NCBI GenBank assembly: GCA_022841375.1
Contig: JALHRQ010000008.1
Span: 62,001-126,000, forward strand
DNA length: 64,000 nucleotides
Source: Burkholderiales bacterium
GTDB lineage: Bacteria > Pseudomonadota > Gammaproteobacteria > Burkholderiales > SG8-41
Direction: 5' to 3'
The position numbers and the translations under genes were made by a program. Numbering within the stretch: the first letter of the stretch is position 1; each line of letters opens with the position of its first letter. This document shows, one piece after another, positions 42,707 through 51,361 of the stretch. The notes beneath the pieces are model-generated. The model saw only the letters and a program-made list of their open reading frames with translations, did no database searches and was not told the origin of the DNA.

Positions 42707-43324
42707 GTGAGCGCTGCCCTGCTGGCGGACATCGGTATCGCCATCGCGGTGTACGCCTCGACCAACATCGACGATCTGCTGATCCTGGCAGTGTTTTTCG
42801 CCAATCCGCAGGTGCGCGCCGGCGCAGTTGTTGCCGGACATTTCCTCGGCCTTGCCGTGCTGGTGCTGGCGAGTGCGGGCGCCGCGATGCTGGCGCTGGC
42901 AGTGCCGGGGGAATGGATTGCCCTGCTCGGCCTGGTGCCTCTGGCGCTGGGCTTGCGTCTGCTGCCAGCGCTGTTCGTCAGAGGCGGCCACGCGGATGAT
43001 CAAAGAGGAGAGGCGCTCGGCGCGCAGCCGGTCCGCAGTGGATTCTTTGCGCAGAGCCTGACCGTGGCCGGGGTGACCGTGGCCAACGGCGGCGACAATC
43101 TCGGTGCCTATATTCCGCTGTTCGCCAGTGCACCGCAGACCCTTGGCACCTACGTCGCGGTGTTCGCAGTGATGATTGCAGTCTGGTGCGCGCTGGGTTA
43201 CCTGACGGTTAACAACCCGCTGATCGGAGAGCGCATCCGCCGCCACGGCCATGTGCTGATGCCATTGGTATTGATCGCGCTCGGGCTGTACATACTCGCG
43301 GATGCCGTCAGACTGATCCGCTGA
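42707..43324 (+). CDS. CadD-family cadmium-resistance/transport protein
   Basis: This GTG-start, 205-residue inner-membrane protein has six hydrophobic segments. YASTNIDDLLILAVFFANPQV at the N-terminus and VTVANGGDNLGAYIPLFAS in the middle are two related NxDD/GGDN motifs, consistent with an inverted repeat of three helices each. Family members export or transport cadmium or other cations. Metal specificity cannot be told. It overlaps no other gene and is followed by an intrinsic terminator serving the opposite strand. Confidence 0.85.
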   Translation: MSAALLADIGIAIAVYASTNIDDLLILAVFFANPQVRAGAVVAGHFLGLAVLVLASAGAAMLALAVPGEWIALLGLVPLALGLRLLPALFVRGGHADDQRGEALGAQPVRSGFFAQSLTVAGVTVANGGDNLGAYIPLFASAPQTLGTYVAVFAVMIAVWCALGYLTVNNPLIGERIRRHGHVLMPLVLIALGLYILADAVRLIR

Positions 43325-43367
43325 TGCCGGCCGACGCTGCACAGTCTATGCGTTCGTGGTGGGCTGT

Positions 43368-43400
43368 AAAAAAATAAAAAAGCCGGACCCCGGTCCGGCT
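43368..43400 (-). terminator. Rho-independent terminator for the minus-strand amidohydrolase operon
   Basis: AGCCGGAC and GTCCGGCT (43381-43388 / 43393-43400) form a hairpin with a CCCG loop. On the minus strand it is followed by a T-rich run (A-rich 43368-43380). It lies 18 bp after the metallo-hydrolase stop. It may also weakly serve the CadD gene. Confidence 0.8.
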
Positions 43401-43418
43401 GTTCGGCTTCTCTCAAAC

Positions 43419-44372
43419 TCAAGGATATGCGTTCTCGGCGCGGCCCGTGGTCAAAAAATGGTAATAGCTGCTGATAAACAGGTTCATCCGGTAGTAGTTA
43501 CGCACATCGCGGTACTGCTCGAATTTGACGTTTTTGACGATGTCGTCGCGGCTCATGCCTTTGGCCACGGCCTCACGCATGCCGCGGTCAAAGTCCTCGA
43601 GCATTTTCGCTTCGTGCAACACGTCGGTCTTGGCGCCGATGTCGCCATGGCCGCCGAGGTAGACGTCAACATCCATCACCGCTAGCTTGCGCAGGACATC
43701 GACCCAGTTGGTCATCGACGGTGTGAACGACGGGTTCGGCCAACTGTTCTTGGAGAACGGTCCGCCGGCAAAAATTACTTTTTCTTTCGGAAAGCGCACG
43801 AAAGTATCGCCGGGGTTCTGGCCAGCTCCCATATAGAGCAGTTCGACCGTGCGGCCGCCCAGATTCAGGGTCACTGTGGAATCGAAGGTGACATCGGGCA
43901 GCACCAGCTTCACTTCCTCGGGGTCAAACTTGCGCTGCCTGAAATAGCCCTGGCGACGTTTCATTTCCAGCCCATAAAGGTTCTGCATCATGCCGTAAGT
44001 GTCGCGATGGGCGATGATGGTTGCGCCTTCTCGTTTGAACACCGAGTTGCCGAAGTAATGGTCGCCGTGGGCGTGGGTGTTAACCACCCAGCGGATCGGC
44101 TTGTCCGTGGTTTTGCGGATCGCGGCCAGCAGTTCCTCGCCGCGCCGCGGGTGTTGGCGCGTGTCGATGACCAGCACGCCGGCGTCAGTCACCAGCCAGG
44201 CGTTGTTCGACTCTTCATGGTGATACTGGAAGTACAGGCCGGGTGCGACTTCGGTGACCTTGATCGGGATGTTTTTTTCTTCAACTTCGCCCGCGCCGCT
44301 GGCCTGGGCCCCGACGCCGCCCGAAATGGGCATCAGCATCGCCGCGCAGAGTGTAATCAATAATCGTTTCAT
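43419..44372 (-). CDS. Exported metallo-beta-lactamase-fold hydrolase (B3-like)
   Basis: The ATG at 44372 gives 317 residues with a signal peptide (LLITLCAAMLMPISGGVGAQA). The metal motif WVVNTHAHGDHYFGN is canonical HxHxDH. A later ligand position is GGHGD. The protein also carries VIDTRQHPRRGEELLAAIRK, typical of glyoxalase-II/quorum-quencher-like exported MBLs. It is the last gene of a three-gene unit after the DoxX and amidohydrolase genes. Confidence 0.88.
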   Translation of the reverse strand: MKRLLITLCAAMLMPISGGVGAQASGAGEVEEKNIPIKVTEVAPGLYFQYHHEESNNAWLVTDAGVLVIDTRQHPRRGEELLAAIRKTTDKPIRWVVNTHAHGDHYFGNSVFKREGATIIAHRDTYGMMQNLYGLEMKRRQGYFRQRKFDPEEVKLVLPDVTFDSTVTLNLGGRTVELLYMGAGQNPGDTFVRFPKEKVIFAGGPFSKNSWPNPSFTPSMTNWVDVLRKLAVMDVDVYLGGHGDIGAKTDVLHEAKMLEDFDRGMREAVAKGMSRDDIVKNVKFEQYRDVRNYYRMNLFISSYYHFLTTGRAENAYP

Positions 44373-44407
44373 CAGTAAAACCCCTTGAAGGTGGTGGTGC
44401 GGTGAGA

Positions 44408-44827
44408 TCAGTGGCTGTCCGGCTTGTCGATGCTCATGCCGCCCGAACCCATGCCCATGAACACGAACAGCGTGCCAATGATTGCGAGGTTTTTGAAGAA
44501 ATGATGAAACTGATTGACGAACTGCGCCTCCGGATAGGTCCAGAAACTGTGGAAGTACAGCGTCGACGGGATCATGAATATGATCAGCGCCAGGGCCGCC
44601 CAGCGCGCCTTCCAGCCGACCAGCAGCATCACGCCGCAAACAAGCAGGATCACAATCGCCGGCACCAGAAGAATCTCCGGGATCGGAATTGCCTTGGACG
44701 TCATCAGCTTGACCGTCTTGTCGAAGTTGAAGAGTTTGTCGATGCCGGACTGCAGAAAAATGGCGGCGATCAGAGCGCGGCCGAACAGTACGCCCCAGGT
44801 TTGCGACAGCGTGCACAAATTGTTCAT
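44408..44827 (-). CDS. DoxX-family membrane protein
   Basis: The ATG at 44827 gives 139 residues with four transmembrane segments. GRALIAAIFLQSGIDKLFNFDKT is the DoxX N-terminal helix. DoxX proteins occur in oxidoreductase or thiosulfate:quinone systems and as general redox-homeostasis membrane proteins; here the family tells only that. It lies 35 bp before the metallo-hydrolase and 46 bp after the amidohydrolase. Confidence 0.85.
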   Translation of the reverse strand: MNNLCTLSQTWGVLFGRALIAAIFLQSGIDKLFNFDKTVKLMTSKAIPIPEILLVPAIVILLVCGVMLLVGWKARWAALALIIFMIPSTLYFHSFWTYPEAQFVNQFHHFFKNLAIIGTLFVFMGMGSGGMSIDKPDSH

Positions 44828-44873
44828 GTTGTTTTCACCTTGATCTGGATAAGTGGGAAATTCAGCACTGCAG

Positions 44874-46535
44874 TCAGAATCTGTCCTGATACGCCACGCG
44901 GCCACCGACCATGGTCATCAGCGGTTTGATGTCCTTGATCTGATCGGCAGGCACCGTGAAGTAATCGCGGTCCAGTACCAGCAGGTCGGCGTATTTGCCC
45001 GGCGCCAGCGAGCCGATATTGTTTTCCTGGAACAGGATGTAGGCGTTGTTGCGGGTATGCGCGATCAACGCTTCCTCGCGGGTGATCGACTGCCGATTGA
45101 CGTGATGGCCGCCGATCATTTTCCCGGTCACTGCAAATGACAGTGTGTAGAACGGATTCGACGTCGTCACTGCGGTGGCATCAGAACCCAGCCCCCACAG
45201 GATGCCGCTGTCCTGCACACGACGGAACGGCGGCATGTCCCATGCGGCCTCGCCATGCACACGATGCATCAGCACGCCCTGGATCAACGGCCGGCTGTGG
45301 ATTTGCGCGTTCATTCCCAGGCGCTTCATTCGCGCCAGTTGCGCGTCGGTGATCTGGTCAAGGTGCGACAGCGACCAGCGCAAGCCGCGGATGGGCGCCT
45401 CCCTGTTCAACGCCTCGTACTGTTCAAGAAAGGCATCAATGACGTTGACCATCTCGACGTGCGAGTTCAGGTAGATGCCTTTCTCCGCCAGCGCGCGCAC
45501 GATGCGCATCATCTGCGCCAGGTCTTCAGGCTTGGTGTTGCCGCCGCGCGCCAGCAGTTGCGTGGTCAGCGGCCGGTAAACCGTCTCGCCCCAGCCGATA
45601 TGGTCGAAATAGTCATTCCCCTGGAACGGCTTCAGCGAGGGAATTTCCAGCAGCACCTTGTCCACTTCGGCCGGGTTAACCGGCTGGCGGATCGTGGTCC
45701 AGAACACGCGCACGTTCAGTTCGTCGCGGTCTGCAAGATTCTGATACGGCTCGTAATGTTTCGGCCCCATGCCGCGGCCGCCGGCGTCACCCCAGGCGGT
45801 GATGCCCAGGCTGTTGAGATAAGTGGCGAGCTTGCGCGTGTTATCGAGCCAGGCTTCACGGTCTTTGAGCGGCACCTTGCCGGCTACAAACGCAACACCG
45901 CCAGCGCCGCGGACCAGACCGGTGATTTTTCCGGCGGCGTCCTTCTCGATGGTTCCGCCCGGGGGATTGGGTGTGTTTTCATCGATTTTTGCCATCTTCA
46001 GCGCGCTGCTGTTCAGATAGCTGTGGCGGTAGATCGATTGCAGCGCCACCGGATTGTTGGGCGCGATGGCGTCAAGTTCTGCCAGCGGGAAGCCGCGAAC
46101 CTCGTCGGTGAACTGCTCTTCCGACCAGCCGCCGAGCACCACCACCCATTCGCCCGGTTTTTTGGTGGCGAGGCGTTCGCCGAGCATTTTGATGGCCTGG
46201 GCCCGGGTGGTGACGCCGTCGAAACGCAGTTCGTCGTGTTCAGCCGCGCGGATCCAGTGCGAGTGGTTGTCGATCAGGCCCGGGATCACAGTGCGGCCTT
46301 TGAGGTCGATCACCCGGGTCGAACTCCCCGCATGCTTGCGCACGGCGTCGTTGCTGCCGCTGGCGATGACGCGTCGGTCTTTGATCGCCAACGCCTGCGC
46401 CATCGTGAACCGGTCATCGACTGTGGCGATCTTGCCGTTGACCATTATGATGTCGGCCGTTGCGGGCCCCTGTGCCGCTACGGACAGCGACAGCAATGCC
46501 AATACCAGCAGACCAGCTGCTTGAAGATGTTTCAT
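44874..46535 (-). CDS. Exported amidohydrolase (YtcJ/NfdA-like)
   Basis: From the ATG at 46535 the protein has 553 residues and a signal peptide (LLVLALLSLSVAAQG). Metal-binding motifs are VIPGLIDNHSHWIRA (HxH-type), then HVEMVNVIDAFLEQ and LSHLDQI, and near the end GLGSDATAV. The amidohydrolase superfamily hydrolyses amide or ester C-N/C-O bonds. The exported YtcJ-type includes N-substituted formamide deformylases. A GGGGGGG run lies upstream as the ribosome-binding region. It leads an operon with DoxX and an MBL hydrolase. Confidence 0.88.
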   Translation of the reverse strand: MKHLQAAGLLVLALLSLSVAAQGPATADIIMVNGKIATVDDRFTMAQALAIKDRRVIASGSNDAVRKHAGSSTRVIDLKGRTVIPGLIDNHSHWIRAAEHDELRFDGVTTRAQAIKMLGERLATKKPGEWVVVLGGWSEEQFTDEVRGFPLAELDAIAPNNPVALQSIYRHSYLNSSALKMAKIDENTPNPPGGTIEKDAAGKITGLVRGAGGVAFVAGKVPLKDREAWLDNTRKLATYLNSLGITAWGDAGGRGMGPKHYEPYQNLADRDELNVRVFWTTIRQPVNPAEVDKVLLEIPSLKPFQGNDYFDHIGWGETVYRPLTTQLLARGGNTKPEDLAQMMRIVRALAEKGIYLNSHVEMVNVIDAFLEQYEALNREAPIRGLRWSLSHLDQITDAQLARMKRLGMNAQIHSRPLIQGVLMHRVHGEAAWDMPPFRRVQDSGILWGLGSDATAVTTSNPFYTLSFAVTGKMIGGHHVNRQSITREEALIAHTRNNAYILFQENNIGSLAPGKYADLLVLDRDYFTVPADQIKDIKPLMTMVGGRVAYQDRF

Positions 46536-46834
46536 GACCCCCCCCTTGTGAAACATTGAAATTGCGGATGCCGCGGTAATACCGGTCAATGCATGCCATA
46601 CCGTTTTTTTTGTGAGGCTACATTAAATCAATGCATACGGGCTTGCAACGAGGCTTTGTAGTGGCTGCTGCGGCAACGCGCAATCCCGTTGCACGCCAGT
46701 GACACCCGCGGTTTTATTGCGTTGCAATGTCCGTGTGCACCGGCCGAAAGGCAAGTAAAGTAACGCCTGTCACGCAAGACGAACGCGAAACGGTGCCCGT
46801 TTCCCTCAGTTTCCCTATACCCACCTTCCGAACC
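46536..46834. other. Divergent promoter region, about 300 bp without a gene
   Basis: The gap separates the amidohydrolase operon (leftward) and the MazG-like gene (rightward). A 9-bp direct repeat TCAATGCAT occurs at 46586 and 46628. An 8-base T-run lies between them. No small gene is convincing here. Confidence 0.4.
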
Positions 46835-47269
46835 ATGCCCATGACCAAAACATTCGCCCAGCGTATCTCCGCCATGAACGCCATGTACAGCCTCCCTGCC
46901 AGTGAGCGTCCGGTGTTGCCGGAAGATGTCGTCGGCCGGTTGACCAAATTCAAGGCCACGCTGATGGATGAAGTGCATGAAATCGACGAAATTGTTGCGC
47001 TCGCGCAAAAAGGGGCGCCTTCCGCCGACATCCTCGTCGCCATGGCTGATCTGCTCGGCGACGTCATCGTCTACTGCCGTTCAGAAGCGCTGAAATACGG
47101 TCTTCCGCTGGAGGATGTGCTCGACATCATCATGGAAAGTAACGAAAGTAAACTGGGCGCCGACGGCAAGCCGATTTACGACGCCAATGGCAAATTCCTC
47201 AAAGGCCCGAATTACTGGAAGCCCGAACCGAAGATCAAGGCGCTGCTCGAAAAAGCGGCGTCACGCTGA
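46835..47269 (+). CDS. MazG-like nucleotide pyrophosphohydrolase
   Basis: The ATG at 46835 gives 144 residues (a second ATG at 46841 is equally plausible). The all-alpha NTP-PPase metal motif is LMDEVHEIDEIVAL (ExxE) then MADLLGDVIVYCRSEA (D). The C-terminal SNESKLGADGKPIYDANGKFLKGPNYWKPEP is typical of stand-alone phage/bacterial MazG-like proteins. It would hydrolyse a nucleoside triphosphate to monophosphate plus pyrophosphate. A DUF1993 gene follows 35 bp downstream. Confidence 0.82.
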   Translation: MPMTKTFAQRISAMNAMYSLPASERPVLPEDVVGRLTKFKATLMDEVHEIDEIVALAQKGAPSADILVAMADLLGDVIVYCRSEALKYGLPLEDVLDIIMESNESKLGADGKPIYDANGKFLKGPNYWKPEPKIKALLEKAASR

Positions 47270-47304
47270 AACCCCACGCGCATTTCAAACCTCAGGACAC
47301 CACC

Positions 47305-47811
47305 ATGCCCCTCACCATGTATGCCGCCAGCACGCCGCGATTTGTGCACATGCTCAACAATCTCTCCGCACTGCTCGACAAGGCGCAGGGACATATCGAC
47401 GTACGCAAACTGGATCCGGCGGCGCTGACGACGGCGCGGCTTTTTCCCGATATGTTCCATCTCGCGCGTCAGGTGCAGGTGGCCTGTGACATTGCCAAAG
47501 GCGCCGTGGCGCGGCTGGGCGGTGTCGAGGTGCCCAAACACGAAGACACCGAGCAGACCATCGAAGAGCTGAAAGTGCGCATCGCCAAAACCGTGGCCTT
47601 CATCGAAAGCGTGCCGCAGTCGCCCATCGACTCCAGCGCCGATCGCGACATCACGCTGAAGCTCGGCAAGCAGGATTACACCTTCAAGGGCATGGATTAC
47701 CTGCTCAAGTTCGCCCAGCCCAATTTTTATTTCCATGTCACCACCGCGTACAACATCCTGCGCCACAACGGCGTTGAACTGGTCAAGAAAGACTACGTCG
47801 GCAAATTCTGA
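47305..47811 (+). CDS. DUF1993 family protein
   Basis: The 168-residue helical protein has LTMYAASTPRFVHMLNNLSALLDKAQ at the start and the family HVTTAYNILRHNGVELVKKDY at the end. DUF1993 belongs to the DinB-like helical bundle group. The C-terminal His-x-x-x-Tyr-x-x-x-Arg-His region could bind metal. Function unknown. Its stop overlaps the next start (TGATGG). Confidence 0.85.
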   Translation: MPLTMYAASTPRFVHMLNNLSALLDKAQGHIDVRKLDPAALTTARLFPDMFHLARQVQVACDIAKGAVARLGGVEVPKHEDTEQTIEELKVRIAKTVAFIESVPQSPIDSSADRDITLKLGKQDYTFKGMDYLLKFAQPNFYFHVTTAYNILRHNGVELVKKDYVGKF

Positions 47812-49319
47812 TGGCAACTCCCGAACCGACGCCGGTCTACGGCGAACTGACCCGCGTCTATACACGGCTTTACCGGTATTTCCATCTGTCATCCATCGTT
47901 GGCTGGGATCGCAATGCGATGATGCCGCCCAAGGGCAACGAGGCGCGCGCGGCGGCCGAGGGTGAACTCTCCGCGCTGATCCACCGCACACGCACCGACC
48001 CGCAGCTCAAGGGCTGGCTCGACGCGGCGGCACGGGAGCCGTTGGACGACGTCGCCCGTGCCAACCTGCGTGAAATCGGTCGCGACTGGCGCGACGCCAA
48101 TGCGCTGCCTGAATCGCTGGTTGAAGCAAAAACTCTGGCCGGCGCGCGTTGCGAACATGCCTGGCGCAGCCAGCGGCATGCCAATGACTGGAAAGGTTTC
48201 CTCGGGAATTTCCGCGAAGTGGTCAAACTCGCGCGCCAGGAAGCGCAGCTGCTGGCCGATGACACGGGGCTGTCGCGCTACGACGCGTTGATGGACCGCT
48301 TTGAGCCCGGTGTGCGCGCGGCGGAGATCGACCGTATTTTCGGCGACGTCAAAACCTGGCTGCCCGATCTGATCAACCGCGCGCAGGCGAAACAGGCGGT
48401 GGAAAAAGTCATCGTCCCGTCTGGCCCGTTCCCGGTGGCGGCGCAGCGCGCGCTGAATGTCGAAGTGATGACACTGCTCGGCTTTGATTTCGCCGGCGGG
48501 CGGCTTGACGAAAGCACGCATCCGTTCAGCGGCGGCGTGCCCGAAGACGTGCGCCTGACCACGCGTTACAGCGAAGACGATTTTGCGCGCAGCCTGCTTG
48601 GCACCATCCACGAGACCGGGCACGCGCGTTACGAACAGAATCTGCCGCGCGCCTGGCTGGGTCAGCCGGTCGGCACCGCACGTTCCTACGGCGTGCATGA
48701 AAGCCAGAGCCTGTCGTTTGAAATGCAGCTTGCGCGCAGCCGGGCTTTTGCCGGCGTGCTTGCACCGCTGCTGGGCAGGCACTTTGGTGACCAGCCGGCG
48801 TTCGACCCGGACAATCTCTACCGCTTATGGACCCGGGTGAGGCGCGGCTTGATCCGCGTCGATGCCGATGAAGTGACTTATCCGGCGCACGTGATCCTGC
48901 GTTACGAAATCGAACGCGCGCTGGTTGAAGGGGCGATCGAGCCCGACGACATTCCGGCGTTATGGGATGAAAAGATGCAGTCCCTGCTCGGTCTGGATAC
49001 GCAAGGCAACTACAAGGACGGCTGCCTGCAGGACGTGCACTGGCCGGAAGGCGCTTTCGGGTATTTTCCCAGCTACACGCTGGGCGCGATGTATGCTGCG
49101 CAGTGGTTTGCGACGATTGGGCGGGAGACCCCGGATCTGGATGCGCGCATTGCGCAGGGCGATCTCAAACCGGTGTTCGACTGGATGGGCAGCAACATCT
49201 GGTCTCAGGCCAGTCTGTGGCCGACGCCGGAACTGGTGCAGCGGGCCAGTGGCGAGGCCTTGAATCCCAATCATTTCCGCCGGCACCTCGAAAAACGGTA
49301 TCTCACCCCGGCGGATTAA
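47811..49319 (+). CDS. M32-family metallocarboxypeptidase
   Basis: This 502-residue cytoplasmic enzyme removes C-terminal residues using a metal (zinc or cobalt). The zinc site is His267-Glu-Thr-Gly-His271 (TIHETGHARYEQN). ESQSLSFEMQLARS follows with the third ligand Glu. N-terminal helices include the SIVGWDRNAMMPPKGNEAR block. M32 length is about 500. The ATG overlaps the DUF1993 stop by one base. Confidence 0.93.
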   Translation: MATPEPTPVYGELTRVYTRLYRYFHLSSIVGWDRNAMMPPKGNEARAAAEGELSALIHRTRTDPQLKGWLDAAAREPLDDVARANLREIGRDWRDANALPESLVEAKTLAGARCEHAWRSQRHANDWKGFLGNFREVVKLARQEAQLLADDTGLSRYDALMDRFEPGVRAAEIDRIFGDVKTWLPDLINRAQAKQAVEKVIVPSGPFPVAAQRALNVEVMTLLGFDFAGGRLDESTHPFSGGVPEDVRLTTRYSEDDFARSLLGTIHETGHARYEQNLPRAWLGQPVGTARSYGVHESQSLSFEMQLARSRAFAGVLAPLLGRHFGDQPAFDPDNLYRLWTRVRRGLIRVDADEVTYPAHVILRYEIERALVEGAIEPDDIPALWDEKMQSLLGLDTQGNYKDGCLQDVHWPEGAFGYFPSYTLGAMYAAQWFATIGRETPDLDARIAQGDLKPVFDWMGSNIWSQASLWPTPELVQRASGEALNPNHFRRHLEKRYLTPAD

Positions 49320-49518
49320 ACACGCCGGACCTCCGGGGTTCCGGTTTCCATGCCCTGAGCATTTGACAGGCCGTCCGGTTCCGCGCGGAGTGATGGGGCC
49401 TGGGTATGTTTGCGAACGAACAGATGTTCCGGTGTGACATGGAAATACTGTCGGTGAAACAGGGCGCTGCAACAGTCGCTTGTGTCGCAACGCGCCTTGC
49501 CGACAGAGGAGCAGCAAA

Positions 49519-49983
49519 ATGCATATCGGAATGGATTGGCTGGTGATCGTCGCAAATCGCCGGGAAGCCGCATTTCTGCAAAATCAGGCCGCAGGTTCCG
49601 CGATAAAGCTGAACAGTCTTCACGTCATGACAATCGACGATGAAGCCAGCCAGCAACTGGATATCAATGCGCCTGTCGCGCCGCCCGTCGGCATTGAGGC
49701 GCGTAAAACGTATTACGAGCAAACCAATTTGGAGCAGGCCAAAGAAAACCGGTTTCTTGAAAAGGCCGCAGTTAATGCGCAGGAATTGTTCAAAATCCAT
49801 TCATTCAAGAATGTTGCACTGATTGCCGAACCCAAGGCGCTCGGCATTCTGCGTCAGGAAATGGGCGGCGTCATCCAGGCGGCGACCAATGTGGAAATTG
49901 CGAGCGACCACACAATGACATCGGTGGAAGACCTTGAATTACTTTTGGCGACATACCGAAGCGAACTTCGACTCGTCGGTTGA
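49519..49983 (+). CDS. Host-attachment-protein family (baeRF-like)
   Basis: The ATG at 49519 (AGAGGAGC upstream) gives 154 residues. DWLVIVANRREAAFL at the N-terminus, AKENRFLEKAAVN and FKNVALIAEPKALGILRQEM match the protein family first named for attachment to host cells, now linked to the release-factor-like RNase H fold. The molecular function is unproven. The 200 bp before it (49320-49518) hold no gene. Confidence 0.78.
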   Translation: MHIGMDWLVIVANRREAAFLQNQAAGSAIKLNSLHVMTIDDEASQQLDINAPVAPPVGIEARKTYYEQTNLEQAKENRFLEKAAVNAQELFKIHSFKNVALIAEPKALGILRQEMGGVIQAATNVEIASDHTMTSVEDLELLLATYRSELRLVG

Positions 49984-50042
49984 ACCTCGTGCAGCGCATG
50001 CTGCACGGTGAGATCTGCAATCCGAGACGGTTGGCTGGTTCG

Positions 50043-50528
50043 TTAGGACTTGCGTCGCTCCGTCGCGCCAGGAGGCTGTTCCAGCGGCAGTCGTTTGTCT
50101 GCGGACTGTTTGGAAAAGCGCAGCGTGTGCGTTGCCAGCAGTGTTTCTGCAAGGAAGCAGATCAGCGCGCAGGCAAAACAAATAATGCCTCCGAGAAAAC
50201 TCCAGCGCACGAAATTGTCAGTGACTGAGTTCGTTGTCACGTCGAGAAACAGCCCGGCGACGGTGACGCCGATAAACAGCGCACAGAACACCAGAAATCC
50301 GATCGACCAGTTGACTACGCTGCCGCGCAGGCCGAGCCGGCGCAATTCCCAGTAGGCGGCATCTTCATTCTCAATACGCTGGGTATCCAGCCGCTCTTCG
50401 ATCCAGCGCGCCCGGTCGATGATTCGTGACAGCCGGGTGGCCAGCGCGCCGATCATCGCGGCGACGGCGGTCAGCATAAATACGGGGGCGACGGCAGCCT
50501 GTATGCCTTGAACGATGGTGTTATTCAT
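50043..50528 (-). CDS. DUF2721 family membrane protein
   Basis: The ATG at 50528 gives 161 residues and three hydrophobic segments (VAPVFMLTAVAAMIGALATRL, then two helices at about 70-95 and 110-135). A soluble central segment RIIDRARWIEERLDTQRIENEDAAYWELRRLGLR is the family signature. Role unknown; inner membrane. A YjbR-like gene lies 32 bp upstream on the same strand. Confidence 0.82.
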   Translation of the reverse strand: MNNTIVQGIQAAVAPVFMLTAVAAMIGALATRLSRIIDRARWIEERLDTQRIENEDAAYWELRRLGLRGSVVNWSIGFLVFCALFIGVTVAGLFLDVTTNSVTDNFVRWSFLGGIICFACALICFLAETLLATHTLRFSKQSADKRLPLEQPPGATERRKS

Positions 50529-50560
50529 GGTGGTGGCGTTCCGTGTGAGTGGGAGACCGG

Positions 50561-50917
50561 CTATCGCGACCGCGCGGCCTTCACATAATCCAGCGAAGTC
50601 TGGAACAGCTCCAGATCTTTCACGTAATCGGCGGCGTCGGCGCGGGTGATCTGTATCCATTCGCGCGTCGCCGCGATGCCGCCCGGCTGGAACGCGCTGA
50701 CATGGTCGCGTGAAAAATGCAGCTCTGTCGCTGTAGCAGCCGGCAGGCGCAGGCCGACGCCGCTGCCGCTGATGCAAGCGAACATCTTGTCGCTGACAAA
50801 GTAGGCGTCGAGGCCGTTGATGGTACGCGCGCTGACCCCCGGGAGTTTCAGCAGCAGTGCATCGAGCTGCGCTTTGGGGCCGGACTTCGCAGGATCTTTA
50901 GTCGAATCAGTGCTCAA
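50561..50917 (-). CDS. Small MmcQ/YjbR-like or TfoX-N-like protein
   Basis: This 118-residue protein has LPGVSARTINGLDAYFVSDKMFACISGSGVGLRLPAATATEL and then a FQPGGIAATREWIQI region. The pattern is close to small MmcQ/TfoX-N-like domains, with moderate certainty. The 230 bp after it on the plus strand (50918-51151) hold only a doubtful short ORF at 50946. Confidence 0.55.
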   Translation of the reverse strand: MSTDSTKDPAKSGPKAQLDALLLKLPGVSARTINGLDAYFVSDKMFACISGSGVGLRLPAATATELHFSRDHVSAFQPGGIAATREWIQITRADAADYVKDLELFQTSLDYVKAARSR

Positions 50918-51151
50918 GAGGGCTCGCTGTGGAAGTGAAAGAGAAATGGGGGATTTTATACACGAAGTCAGCTACGACCGCCGCAATTGTTACGAAGGTT
51001 TATTGGCGGACATGCATGCCGGATTCGGACGGGTGGAATGGCTTGGCATTACAATGCCCGGAGCCTTTTGCCTTGCACATAAGGACAAAGGGGCAAGTGA
51101 GCTAAGGTGGTAAGGGACGCCGGCATCAAAGCCAATTGACTGAGGAGTTGC

Positions 51152-51355
51152 ATGATGGCTGAAGACCCGAGAAACTGCGGCAGCGCCGCCTGCATTGTTA
51201 ACCCTGAGGGCTATTGCTGGTGCGGACTGAAATGGGATGGCCGCAAAATGTCGCGTGCGTCGCCGCAGCCTTTGCCTGAGCCGCCAAGCGCAAAACCACC
51301 GGTCAGAAAAGCGGCCCGGAAAAAGGCCGGGAAAACCGTCAGTAGAACGAAGTAA
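51152..51355 (+). CDS. Small cysteine-containing basic protein, unknown
   Basis: The 67-residue protein has a good ribosome site (GAGGAGTTGC) just before two adjacent start codons. The N-terminal half has a Cys-rich block (NCGSAAC, CWCGLKWDG), and the C-terminal half is a Pro/Lys-rich tail (RKAARKKAGK). Four cysteines may bind metal. No family recognised. It ends only 6 bp from the convergent PAP2 gene. Confidence 0.55.
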   Translation: MMAEDPRNCGSAACIVNPEGYCWCGLKWDGRKMSRASPQPLPEPPSAKPPVRKAARKKAGKTVSRTK

Positions 51356-51361
51356 AAGCAG

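Noticed and set aside
45255-46559. 434-codon plus-strand open frame
   Set aside because: Antisense to the amidohydrolase; composition typical of GC-rich shadows.
50946-51113. Short plus-strand ORF of 55 codons
   Set aside because: No ribosome-binding site or recognisable sequence; left as probably non-coding.
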